Shown: piece by piece, positions 24,192-31,042 of the stretch
Position numbering within the stretch: the first letter of the stretch is position 1
Layout of the letters: the number at the start of each line of letters is the position of its first letter
Source of the DNA: Acidimicrobiaceae bacterium
Lineage (GTDB): Bacteria > Actinomycetota > Acidimicrobiia > Acidimicrobiales > Palsa-688
Direction: 5' to 3'
DNA: 32,513 nucleotides
NCBI GenBank assembly: GCA_003156795.1
Contig: PMHU01000248.1
Location: 393-32,905 of the forward strand
Position numbers and translations under genes: made by a program
The notes under the pieces: generated by a model
Told to the model about the DNA's origin: nothing
The model's input: the letters and a program-made list of their open reading frames with translations, nothing else
Databases searched by the model: none

Positions 24192-25226
24192 CTAGTCCGC
24201 GTCGCCGGCTTCTGCTCCGTCGTCTGGGGCCGTGTTGTCGGCGGAATCGTCGTCCCCGGTGTCTCGACGGAGCCAACTCGTGATCTGGTTGGACAGCTTG
24301 TTGACGCCACCTACGGTCCGGTCGATCATCGCCGTAAAGCGCTGGCGATAGTGCTGCACAGCGGCGTCGAACTCGGCGGAGGGTGGCGGCTCTTCACCTC
24401 GCCGGATATAGCTGCCGCTGCGGATACGGTCGAAGTCGCCGGATTGCACCCAAGTGACCAGTTCTCGTACCCGGCGGACGGCCGCCGGGTGGCTGCGCCC
24501 GAGCTCCGATGCGAAGCGTGACCGGCGGGCGAAGAGGTCTTCCTCTTCGGTGTACTCGGTGGCCTGGCGGACGAACGCATCGACGTTCATACCCGGCAGG
24601 GCTCCACCGGCCATGCGCATCAGCATCCGGCACACGACCATCGGGTCGTCGATCTCGAGAGCGGCGGCCCGGTCGCACGTGAGCTCCGCCGCTCGGCTCC
24701 ACTCGAGCAGGGCGAGATACAGCCCCCGGACAGGGAGCCCGGCGAGGGGAATGTCGGAGAACACCCCGGAAAGCAGCTGGGCGAGCAGGACCAGCATGGT
24801 CGAGTAGGTGACGTGGTCGGAAATAACGTGCCCGAGCTCATGAGCCAGGACAGACTCGACCTCGTCGGGCTCGTAATCGGCGGCCAGCGACGAGAAGACC
24901 ACGATCACCGGCGAGCGCATCCCGAAGGTCAGCGCGTTGACCATCGGGTGTTGCGTGACGAAGAGGGGAGGCGGAGTGACGTCGAGGCGGGACGCGGCCC
25001 GCAAGTGCATACCCCACACGTCGGGGACCTGGTCGGGTCCGAGACGCACGGAATCACCGAGCAGCATCTGGCGGAAGCGAGCCTCGACCCCCAACCGACC
25101 GAACCTCCGCACCAACCGGTCGAGCAGAGGAATGGCGTGGAGCGCCGATGTGGCAGCGCGGTCAGCGGGGTGCTCGTAGCTCCTCGGGCTGATTCCGGGG
25201 AACGCGATCGCAGGCTCGATTGCCAT
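24192..25226 (-). CDS. M48-family metalloprotease (HtpX/Ste24-like)
   Basis: A 344-residue zinc protease of the M48 family. The zinc motif HELGH is at residues 129-133 and the third ligand is Glu181 in AAELTCDRAA. The segment before it, FVTQHPMVNALTFGMRSPVIVVFSSLAADYE, matches the usual ALTFG and PVIVV strands. A hydrophobic segment at about 142-175 probably anchors the protein in the membrane, with the active site in the cytoplasm. The C-terminal tail is acidic (DDDSADNTAPDDGAEAGDAD). The ATG at 25226 is preferred over the TTG one codon earlier. A small palindrome lies just upstream. The likely role is membrane-protein quality control. Confidence 0.9.
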   Translation of the reverse strand: MAIEPAIAFPGISPRSYEHPADRAATSALHAIPLLDRLVRRFGRLGVEARFRQMLLGDSVRLGPDQVPDVWGMHLRAASRLDVTPPPLFVTQHPMVNALTFGMRSPVIVVFSSLAADYEPDEVESVLAHELGHVISDHVTYSTMLVLLAQLLSGVFSDIPLAGLPVRGLYLALLEWSRAAELTCDRAAALEIDDPMVVCRMLMRMAGGALPGMNVDAFVRQATEYTEEEDLFARRSRFASELGRSHPAAVRRVRELVTWVQSGDFDRIRSGSYIRRGEEPPPSAEFDAAVQHYRQRFTAMIDRTVGGVNKLSNQITSWLRRDTGDDDSADNTAPDDGAEAGDAD

Positions 25227-25231
25227 CAATC

Positions 25232-25244
25232 AGGTGTACCACCT
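25232..25244. promoter_or_regulatory. Short palindrome just upstream of the M48 protease gene
   Basis: AGGTG TAC CACCT is a perfect 5-base-arm palindrome 6 bases upstream of the M48 protease ATG. It could be a small operator or mask the translation start, but arms this short can occur by chance in GC-rich DNA. Confidence 0.25.
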
Positions 25245-25279
25245 ATAGAACCTGACGGCGCTGCGGCCCTTGGATACGT

Positions 25280-25567
25280 TCAGGCCACGACCTCGCTGGT
25301 CTGCAACACCGGGGTGATCGACGTGTAGTTGGCGACGTCGGCGAGCACGGCCCCGGTGCCTTCGGATCCCATTGCGGCGCCGAGGGCTTCTTGTGACGCG
25401 AAGCGGAAATGGACGGCAGCGACGTAGGGCCCGTCGAGCCCTCGGTCGATCTCGGCGCCGTCGAGGCCCCACGTCTCGAGGCAGAGAGGGACGTGCTTGT
25501 CGCGGTAGTAATCGTGGTCGAAGGTCGCGCCCTCGGTGGTCGGGTAGAAGACACTCAGTCGGATCAT
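25280..25567 (-). CDS. EthD-family protein
   Basis: A small EthD-domain protein (95 residues from the ATG at 25567; 97 from the GTG at 25573). Landmarks are IRLSVFYPTTEGATFDHDYYRDKHVPL, with the conserved FD..YY...H block, and VAAVHFRFASQEALGAAM. The fold is a dimeric ferredoxin-like barrel. EthD is needed for ethyl tert-butyl ether degradation in Rhodococcus; most relatives have unknown roles, often in catabolic oxidation. An AAAGG sequence lies 6 bases before the GTG, so the longer form is also possible. It is divergent from the SigG-like sigma factor gene. Confidence 0.82.
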   Translation of the reverse strand: MIRLSVFYPTTEGATFDHDYYRDKHVPLCLETWGLDGAEIDRGLDGPYVAAVHFRFASQEALGAAMGSEGTGAVLADVANYTSITPVLQTSEVVA

Positions 25568-25818
25568 GGTCACAGTCTGCCTTTCCGGGAGTCGGAGCGC
25601 TCAATTTCGACTGCAGGGAGAGCCTCGAGGCGGACGCCCCCGGTCGTTCGGCCAGAGTCGCGGGTCGCAGGATCCCCGGCCGATGAGTGTGGGCTGCTCG
25701 CACAGTCGTATACGTCGTGACCCCCACCACCACCCACCCGCCCAGCGCCCGCGGTCTCGCCTGTCCGCCCGAGGACTCGGGAGCTAAGGTCCAAATGGCG
25801 ATCGAGCGGGAGGAATGC

Positions 25819-26802
25819 ATGCCCGAACTTGTGTTTGTCGAACTTTCGACAGACGAACTGGAGCAGCACCGCAAGGAATTGGTGGGGTACTGCTACCGGA
25901 TGCTCGGCTCCGCTTTCGAAGCGGATGACGCCGTGCAGGAGACGATGGTCCGGGCCTGGCGGGCGCTGGGCGGGTTCGAAGGCCGCTCGAGCCTGCGTTC
26001 TTGGCTCTACCGCATCGCCACCAACGTCTGCTTGGACATGCTGCGGGGAAAGCAACGGCGAGCCCTCCCCATGGATCTGTCGGCGCCCGTCCCTGGTAAT
26101 ACCCCTCCCAGTCGGGTTCTTGCCGACCAGACCTGGATTCAGCCGCTCCCCGACGGAGCCGTCATCTCCGCCGACGCAGACCCGGCCGAACGGGCCGTCA
26201 CGAGGGACAGCATCCGGCTGGCGTTCATCGCGGCGCTGCAAACGCTGCCGGCCCGCCAGCGGGCCGTGCTCATCCTCCGCGAAGTGCTCGGGTGGCATGC
26301 GAGCGAAGTCGCCGAGCTGTTGGACACGACGGTTCAGTCCATCAACAGCGCCCTCCAACGGGCCCGCGCCACCCTGGCGTCGCGTGAGCCCGACACGCTC
26401 GAGGCCGCCGCCGGGGCCGCTGGGGCGGAGATAGACACGACGCTATTGGCCCATTACCTCGAGGCGTTCGAACGCTACGACATAGAGGCCCTCGTCAGCC
26501 TGTTGCACGAGGACGCCAGCATCTCAATGCCCCCGTACGAGATGTGGCTGCAGGGCCGAGAGGACTTGACCCGCTGGTATCTGGGTTTCGGGATCGAATG
26601 CAAGGGCTCCCGTCTGGTCCCCTTGGACGCGAACGGCTCACCTGCGTTCGGCCAGTACCGGCCCAGCGGCCCCGGGGGCCGCTACGAACCTTGGTCCATT
26701 CAGGTGCTCGAGGTCTCAGGCGGACGGATCGTCCATATCCACCACTTCCTCGACACCGACCTGTTCGAGCAATTCGGTCTCCCGAGCAGTTTCGACCGGT
26801 AA
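25819..26802 (+). CDS. SigG-like ECF sigma factor with C-terminal SnoaL domain
   Basis: A 327-residue sigma-70 family factor of the extracytoplasmic-function class, very like mycobacterial SigG. Region 2 reads LVGYCYRMLGSAFEADDAVQETMVRAWRAL, followed by SSLRSWLYRIATNVCLDMLR. Region 4 is LQTLPARQRAVLILREVLGWHASEVAELLDTTVQSINSALQRARATL. The C-terminal 110 residues form a SnoaL-like domain (LLAHYLEAFERYDIEALVSLLHEDASISMPP) that in related factors controls activity in place of a classic anti-sigma factor. The ATG at 25819 is preferred because GGGAGGA lies 5 bases upstream; an ATG at 25795 is also possible. The 3' end is overlapped on the other strand by a STAS-like gene. Confidence 0.9.
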   Translation: MPELVFVELSTDELEQHRKELVGYCYRMLGSAFEADDAVQETMVRAWRALGGFEGRSSLRSWLYRIATNVCLDMLRGKQRRALPMDLSAPVPGNTPPSRVLADQTWIQPLPDGAVISADADPAERAVTRDSIRLAFIAALQTLPARQRAVLILREVLGWHASEVAELLDTTVQSINSALQRARATLASREPDTLEAAAGAAGAEIDTTLLAHYLEAFERYDIEALVSLLHEDASISMPPYEMWLQGREDLTRWYLGFGIECKGSRLVPLDANGSPAFGQYRPSGPGGRYEPWSIQVLEVSGGRIVHIHHFLDTDLFEQFGLPSSFDR

Positions 26803-27021
26803 GTCCCCGAGGCAGATCAACACGTCTTCCAGACCGACCAGGAGGATGAGTTGAGGCAGCGCTTCACTGTCGGTGACCACCCGCATCTCGATGCCGAGCC
26901 TTTGGGCGACGAGCCGGAGTCGAGCCAGAGCATTGACCGTCTCGAGACTCGCGGGGGTCCCGTCTCGCGTGTCGACAACGTGGACGGCATGGCCCCTGCT
27001 GCGGCCTCCTCTCGTCGTCAC
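26716..27021 (-). CDS. STAS-domain-like protein, antisense to the sigma factor 3' end
   Basis: A 101-residue protein that resembles single-domain STAS (anti-sigma factor antagonist-like) proteins of actinobacteria: VVDTRDGTPASLETVNALARLRLVAQRLGIEMRVV, then LPQLILLVGLEDVL, which matches the helix-strand order of the STAS fold and the usual LxLVGLxDVL ending. The C-terminus (LLEQVGVEEVVDMDDPSA) is encoded opposite the last 87 bases of the sigma gene. The start GTG at 27021 lacks a clear ribosome-binding site, and the first 15 residues are low in family character. It could be a partner in sigma-factor control, given the position. Family membership is moderately sure; the role is inferred. Confidence 0.6.
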   Translation of the reverse strand: MTTRGGRSRGHAVHVVDTRDGTPASLETVNALARLRLVAQRLGIEMRVVTDSEALPQLILLVGLEDVLICLGDLPVETARETELLEQVGVEEVVDMDDPSA

Positions 27022-27139
27022 GCAGGTACAGACGACTGCGCATCGCCATAGTCATCGCGAGTTAGGCGGCGCCGGCCCGTGGCCCCCGTCAAGGACGGTC
27101 GCATAAGGTGACCCCCGACGGCGAGCGAAGGAGGAACGA

Positions 27140-28318
27140 GTGGGGGCGCTCGATGGCGTCAAGGTCTTAGAGGCCGGGTTGCTGGTGCAAGGCCCACAGG
27201 CCGCCGCGACCCTGAGTGATTGGGGAGCCGACGTCGTCAAGGTCGAGTTGCCCGGTTTTGGCGATCAGAGCCGCTGGCTTCCGGTGGAGGCAGGAGACCA
27301 CCGATCTGCGTATTTCATTGCATGCAACCGAGGGAAGCGGAGCGTGACCATCGATCTCCGCACGCCTCCAGGTCGGGACGTATTCCTTCGCTTGAGCGAG
27401 ACGGCCGACGTGGTCATCACCAACTTCAAGCCGGGCACGATGGAGGCTTGGGGCCTCGGTTTCGAGGACGTGGCTGCGGTCAACCGGGGCATCATTTACG
27501 CGGCGGGCTCGACGTTCGGACCGGCCGGCCCCGATGCCCAACGGGAGGGCGCCGATCTGAGCGGCCAGGCGGCCGGCGGCATCATCAGCACGACCGGGGT
27601 CGACGGGGGGGAGCCGACCCCAATCGGAGCCACCATCGCCGACCACGTCGCTTCGCAAAACCTGGTGTGCGGGATACTCGCCGCCCTTATCGCCCGGGCC
27701 CGAACCGGGCGGGGCCAGCGGGTCGACACCTCGCTGGTAGGCGGCCAGATCTGGGCCCAAGCCAGCGAGTACACCGCCTTCCTGCTGACGGAACGGGTCC
27801 CCCGACGAGCGAACCGGGGCAACTCCATGATCCCCGGGTTGTACGGGATGTTCACCACGGCCGACGGCTGGATAGCCATCGTTGGAGTGCTCGGCCCGGC
27901 CCGGGCCGCCTTCTACCAACAGATAGGCGCGCCGGAGCTGGCGGACCGGTTCGCTCAGCCGCTCTACTCCGAAGCCGACAAGGCCGAGTTGTTTCCCCTC
28001 ATCGATCGGGCCTTGTCGGCCAAACCCACCAACGAGTGGTGCCGCCTGCTGACGCAGGCCGGAATCCGCCACGCCGCCGTGCGCGACTACTCCGGAGTCG
28101 TCATCGATCCCGGCGTATGGGACAACGGGTACCTGGCCCGGGTCGCGGGTCCTTCCGGCGAGGTCACGGTCGTGGGCTCGCCCGTACGCTTCAGCGACAC
28201 CCCAGCGCGGCCCGGCGTGACTGCACCAGAGCTCGGGCAGAACACCGAGGAAGTGCTCCTAGAGGTGGGTTTCAGCTGGGAGGACATCGCCCGACTCTCC
28301 AGCGAGGGAGCAATTTAG
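27140..28318 (+). CDS. Class III CoA-transferase (CaiB/BaiF family)
   Basis: A 392-residue family III CoA-transferase that would move CoA between carboxylic acids through an aspartyl-CoA intermediate. The GTG at 27140 follows AAGGAGGAACGA, a strong ribosome-binding site. The start is LDGVKVLEAG, then LSDWGADVVKVELPGFGD; the CoA-binding segment is FIACNRGKRSVTIDLRTPPGR. The catalytic Asp is Asp168 in PIGATIADH, and DLSGQAAGG lies before it. The C-terminus ends LGQNTEEVLLEVGFSWEDIARL, as usual for the family. Family members in actinobacteria act in fatty acid, bile acid or aromatic catabolism. It is divergent from the STAS-like gene and 72 bases upstream of the phosphoribosyltransferase. Confidence 0.93.
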   Translation: MGALDGVKVLEAGLLVQGPQAAATLSDWGADVVKVELPGFGDQSRWLPVEAGDHRSAYFIACNRGKRSVTIDLRTPPGRDVFLRLSETADVVITNFKPGTMEAWGLGFEDVAAVNRGIIYAAGSTFGPAGPDAQREGADLSGQAAGGIISTTGVDGGEPTPIGATIADHVASQNLVCGILAALIARARTGRGQRVDTSLVGGQIWAQASEYTAFLLTERVPRRANRGNSMIPGLYGMFTTADGWIAIVGVLGPARAAFYQQIGAPELADRFAQPLYSEADKAELFPLIDRALSAKPTNEWCRLLTQAGIRHAAVRDYSGVVIDPGVWDNGYLARVAGPSGEVTVVGSPVRFSDTPARPGVTAPELGQNTEEVLLEVGFSWEDIARLSSEGAI

Positions 28319-28376
28319 GAGCCGTCTCGTCCCATGTACCTGTGGGGTTGTCCGGGGACGAGACTGTGACCCACCA

Positions 28377-28384
28377 AAGGAGGT
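28377..28384 (+). promoter_or_regulatory. Strong ribosome-binding site ahead of a non-standard start
   Basis: AAGGAGGT, nearly a full match to the 16S anti-Shine-Dalgarno end, is followed 6-7 bases later by ATC at 28391. It decides the start of the phosphoribosyltransferase gene: the only in-frame candidates near it are ATT 28385 and ATC 28391, and the spacing favours ATC. Confidence 0.65.
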
Positions 28385-28390
28385 ATTCCC

Positions 28391-29101
28391 ATCGTCTTCG
28401 CCGACAGGTCGGACGCGGGGCGTCAACTGGCCGCAAGTCTGGTTGGTCTGGCAGCCGCGGAGGTCGTCGTCCTCGGCTTGCCACGGGGCGGCGTCGTGGT
28501 GGCCGCCGAAGTGGCCGACGCCCTGAGCGCTCCTCTGGATGTAATCGTCGTGCGCAAGCTTGGCGTCCCTTCGCAACCTGAGTTGGCCATGGGCGCCATA
28601 GGAGAAGGCGGAGTGAAGGTCATCAATTCTGACACTGCGGAGCTGACCTGGCTCGACCCCGAGGGCGTGGCCTGGGTGGAGCAGCGGGAGCATGAAGAGC
28701 TGGCCCGCCGGGCCCGGTGTTACCGAGGGGACCGGCCGCGGATACCGATCGCAGGCAGGGCGGTGGTCGTCGTCGATGACGGGATCGCAACCGGCTCGAC
28801 CATCCGGGTTGCGTGCATGGTTGCTCGTGCCGCGGGAGCGGCCCGAGTTGTGGTGGCCGCCCCGGTAGCTCCGGCGTCGATCGCTGTCGATCTAGCGGGC
28901 CTAGCCGATCAGGTGGTATGCGCTCGCACGCCGGACCACTTCAACGCCATCGGCCAGTGGTACCACGACTTCTCACCGACCTCGGACGAGGAGGTGGTGG
29001 AACTGCTGCGAAAGGCCCGTACAAACACCAGTGGCGCCCCTAAGGGCGCCACAGGCGGAGCGGCCCAAGCGGCGGATCTCGGAACCGCTCTCCTGGAGTA
29101 G
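28391..29101 (+). CDS. Phosphoribosyltransferase-family protein with apparent ATC start
   Basis: A 236-residue type I phosphoribosyltransferase domain protein. It opens IVFADRSDAGRQLAASL (Ile replaced by initiator Met), then VVVLGLPRGGVVVAAEVADAL, LDVIVVRKLGVPSQPELAMGAI, and the PRPP-binding loop AVVVVDDGIATGST. This pattern matches the stand-alone or hydrolase-linked phosphoribosyltransferases common in actinobacteria; no base specificity can be given. An ideal AAGGAGGT lies 7 bases before an ATC at 28391, and the frame has a TGA at 28367 with no ATG, GTG or TTG between that stop and residue 30. The family N-terminus begins near the ATC. An ATT at 28385 is the alternative but is too close to the ribosome-binding site. 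Confidence 0.8.
   Translation: MVFADRSDAGRQLAASLVGLAAAEVVVLGLPRGGVVVAAEVADALSAPLDVIVVRKLGVPSQPELAMGAIGEGGVKVINSDTAELTWLDPEGVAWVEQREHEELARRARCYRGDRPRIPIAGRAVVVVDDGIATGSTIRVACMVARAAGAARVVVAAPVAPASIAVDLAGLADQVVCARTPDHFNAIGQWYHDFSPTSDEEVVELLRKARTNTSGAPKGATGGAAQAADLGTALLE
29031..29052 (+). other. Perfect hairpin within the 3' end of the phosphoribosyltransferase gene
   Basis: GTGGCGCCC and GGGCGCCAC form a perfect 9-base-pair stem with a CTAA loop, 49 bases before the stop codon. It has no T-tract after it, so it is unlikely to be a standard intrinsic terminator. It lies in the part of the protein past the conserved domain, where selection on the amino acid sequence is weak, so it may serve as an mRNA 3' structure. 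Confidence 0.55.
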
Positions 29102-29230
29102 GTGGCGGGTTCCCACTCCAGGTGCTTCACCATACTCCGGCCCCGTCTTACGGCGACAGGCCGAAACACGGCCTTACACTTCCCCCTCTTCCTCCGCTCG
29201 TGGTGTAGTGCCCAACTCTACATCTAATCC

Positions 29231-29266
29231 GGCGCCGCGCCCAAAGTTCGACCTTTGGGCGGTGCC
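29231..29266 (+). other. Strong interrupted hairpin upstream of the slipin gene
   Basis: GCCCAAAG and CTTTGGGC pair perfectly (8 base pairs) around a TTCGAC loop. The stem extends with GGCGCC against GGTGCC (one G-T pair) after a two-base bulge GC on the 5' side. It lies 30 bases before the ATG of the SPFH gene. It could end transcription from upstream, although there is no T-tract, or act in the leader or promoter of the SPFH gene. Confidence 0.6.
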
Positions 29267-29296
29267 ATAGACGTCAAAATGCGGGATACTCAGACC

Positions 29297-30199
29297 ATGG
29301 CACCGATGTTCGGGTTGGCTGGCGGGACCAGCGCCGACACCATCGCTTGGGTCGCTTTTGGCGTGGCGATATTTGCTGTTTTCGTAGCATTGGTGTTGGC
29401 TCGTGTCGTGTTTGTGATCGTTCCCGAGTACCAGCGCGTGGTGTTCTTTCGGTTCGGGCGGGTGATCAGCGAGGCCCGGGGTCCGGGGCTCATATTCAAG
29501 TTCCCCATCATGGATCGCGTGGTCAAGGTCAACTTGAGGGTCGAGGTCGTCGACATCCCGTCGCAAGCGGTGATCACGAAGGACAACGTGACCATCCAGG
29601 TGGACGCGGTGATCTACTTCCAAGTGGTCGAGCCGATCCGCGCCGTCATCGGAGTCGACAATTTCCGCTTCGCCAGCCAGCGCATCGCCATGACCAGCCT
29701 CCGCTCGATCATCGGCCGCTACGAGTTGGACAGCCTCCTCGAGCACCGGGAAGACATCAACTCCGAGTTGCGAGCCACGATCGCCCGGCACACAACCGAA
29801 TGGGGCGTCGACGTCCGCCAAGTGGAGATCCGAGATATCACGCTGCCGCCCGAGTTGCTCCGGGCCATGGCCAAGCAAGCCGAAGCCGAGCGCGAGCGCC
29901 GAGCCAAGATCATCGCGGCAACCGGCGAGCTCCAGGCCAGCAAGGAACTTTCCGAAGCCGCCGACCGGCTCACGGCCAGCCCCGGTGCTCTGCAGTTGCG
30001 GACCTTGCAGACACTCGCCGAGGTGGCCACGGAGCGCAACTCGACGCTCATCTTCCCCATACCGGTTGAGCTGCTGAGCATGTTCCAGCGCGTCGCCCCG
30101 AGCTTGGCGCCAACCGTCGTTCCGGCGATGACCGCAGGACCCGCCGGGCCGGCGGAGCTTGCGGGGCCGAGCAACGGGGCCGAGGCCACGGATACCTGA
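29297..30199 (+). CDS. SPFH/band 7 (slipin, stomatin-like) membrane protein
   Basis: A 300-residue slipin. One N-terminal transmembrane segment (about residues 13-41) is followed by the SPFH domain: VPEYQRVVFFRFGRVISEARGPGLIFKFPIMDRVVKVNLRVEVVDIPSQAVITKDNVTIQVDAVIYFQVVEP. Then come RSIIGRYELDSLLEHREDIN and the coiled-coil helix AMAKQAEAERERRAKIIAATGELQASK. The C-terminal tail is rich in Ala, Pro and Gly. Such proteins form large rings and organise membrane microdomains. The ATG at 29297 is preferred, with an earlier ATG at 29279 and a GTG-like codon at 29255 possible. No NfeD-type partner gene is adjacent. Confidence 0.92.
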   Translation: MAPMFGLAGGTSADTIAWVAFGVAIFAVFVALVLARVVFVIVPEYQRVVFFRFGRVISEARGPGLIFKFPIMDRVVKVNLRVEVVDIPSQAVITKDNVTIQVDAVIYFQVVEPIRAVIGVDNFRFASQRIAMTSLRSIIGRYELDSLLEHREDINSELRATIARHTTEWGVDVRQVEIRDITLPPELLRAMAKQAEAERERRAKIIAATGELQASKELSEAADRLTASPGALQLRTLQTLAEVATERNSTLIFPIPVELLSMFQRVAPSLAPTVVPAMTAGPAGPAELAGPSNGAEATDT

Positions 30200-30307
30200 G
30201 CTGGCCTTAGAGCCCGAGCCGAAGCTACTTGCGCGGCTCCGACTAGTTCACCCCAAGTGATAGTGAAGATTCGGCCTGCGGCCGCCCAAGCAGTTTCGGC
30301 GAGGCCT

Positions 30308-30889
30308 CTAGCTCTGGCTCGTGCGGGGTTTGAAGTTCTCGAAATAGCGGCTAGGCGTAGGGCCCCGCTGGCCTTGGTACTTCGACCCGACCTGGCTGGA
30401 CCCATAGGGAATGTCGGCTGCGGTGGTCATCTGAAGGAAGCTGATCTGCCCGATCTTCATGCCCGGGTACAGCGTGATCGGGAGGTTGGCCACGTTGGAT
30501 AGCTCGAGGGTCAGGTAGCCGTCCCAGCCGGCGTCCACGAACCCGGCCGTGGAGTGGATGAGGAGACCCAAGCGGCCCAGGCTGCTCTTGCCCTCTAGGC
30601 GGGCGACCAAGTCATCAGGAAGGGCGACGCGCTCCGCGGTCGAGCCGAGCACGAACTCGCCGGGGTGGAGGATGAAGCCGTCGTCGTCGGAGATTTCGAC
30701 CAGCTCGGTCAGCTCCTCCTGGTCCTCTTTGACGTCGATGACGCGCATCGTGTGGTTGCGGAACACCCGGAAGTACCGGTCCAGCCGCAAGTCCACCGAC
30801 GACGGCTGGATGTTGTCCGCATCCAAAGGGTCTATGACGATGCGCCCGGCTTCGAGCTGCTCGCGAATGGTTCGGTCCGACAGGATCAC
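30308..30889 (-). CDS. dcd: dCTP deaminase
   Basis: A 193-residue dCTP deaminase, which makes dUTP (or dUMP in bifunctional forms) for thymidylate synthesis. Blocks in order: [83 protein letters not shown] with the catalytic Glu at about residue 129, then [11 protein letters not shown] and [13 protein letters not shown]. Length and motifs are fully typical. Actinobacterial members such as that of Mycobacterium tuberculosis also hydrolyse dUTP; whether this one does cannot be told by eye. It is divergent from tRNA-Gly and convergent with the slipin gene. Confidence 0.96.
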   Translation of the reverse strand: MILSDRTIREQLEAGRIVIDPLDADNIQPSSVDLRLDRYFRVFRNHTMRVIDVKEDQEELTELVEISDDDGFILHPGEFVLGSTAERVALPDDLVARLEGKSSLGRLGLLIHSTAGFVDAGWDGYLTLELSNVANLPITLYPGMKIGQISFLQMTTAADIPYGSSQVGSKYQGQRGPTPSRYFENFKPRTSQS

Positions 30890-30947
30890 GACTGATGACG
30901 GTAGCCGAGCGCCCGGGTTGCTCAGCTACGCTTAGCGGGCTGTCAAT

Positions 30948-31018
30948 GCGAGCGTAGTTCAGCGGCAGAACATCAGCTTCCCAAGCTGAGAACGCGGGTT
31001 CGATTCCCGTCGCTCGCT
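30948..31018 (+). tRNA. tRNA-Gly (anticodon CCC), probable integration target
   Basis: A full cloverleaf folds by eye. The acceptor GCGAGCG pairs with CGCTCGC, the D-stem is GTTC/GAAC, the anticodon stem TCAGC/GCTGA encloses TTCCCAA (anticodon CCC), and the T-arm GCGGG/CCCGT encloses TTCGATT. The discriminator is T, and CCA is not encoded. The 3' end of an integrase gene lies 24 bases downstream, so the 3' part of this tRNA is the likely attachment core. Confidence 0.96.
31000..31018 (+). other. Probable attachment site (att) in the tRNA-Gly 3' end
   Basis: Tyrosine integrases encoded next to tRNA genes usually recombine within the T-arm to 3' end, which the element restores. The integrase gene lies directly beyond this end. 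The exact core cannot be set because the matching repeat would lie past the right edge of the window. Confidence 0.45.
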
Positions 31019-31042
31019 CTCTCGGAAAGTCCAGGTCACTGC

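Noticed and set aside
27220-28581. A 453-residue plus-strand frame over the CoA-transferase gene
   Set aside because: It is dominated by Arg, Gly and Pro and runs through two real genes in another frame.
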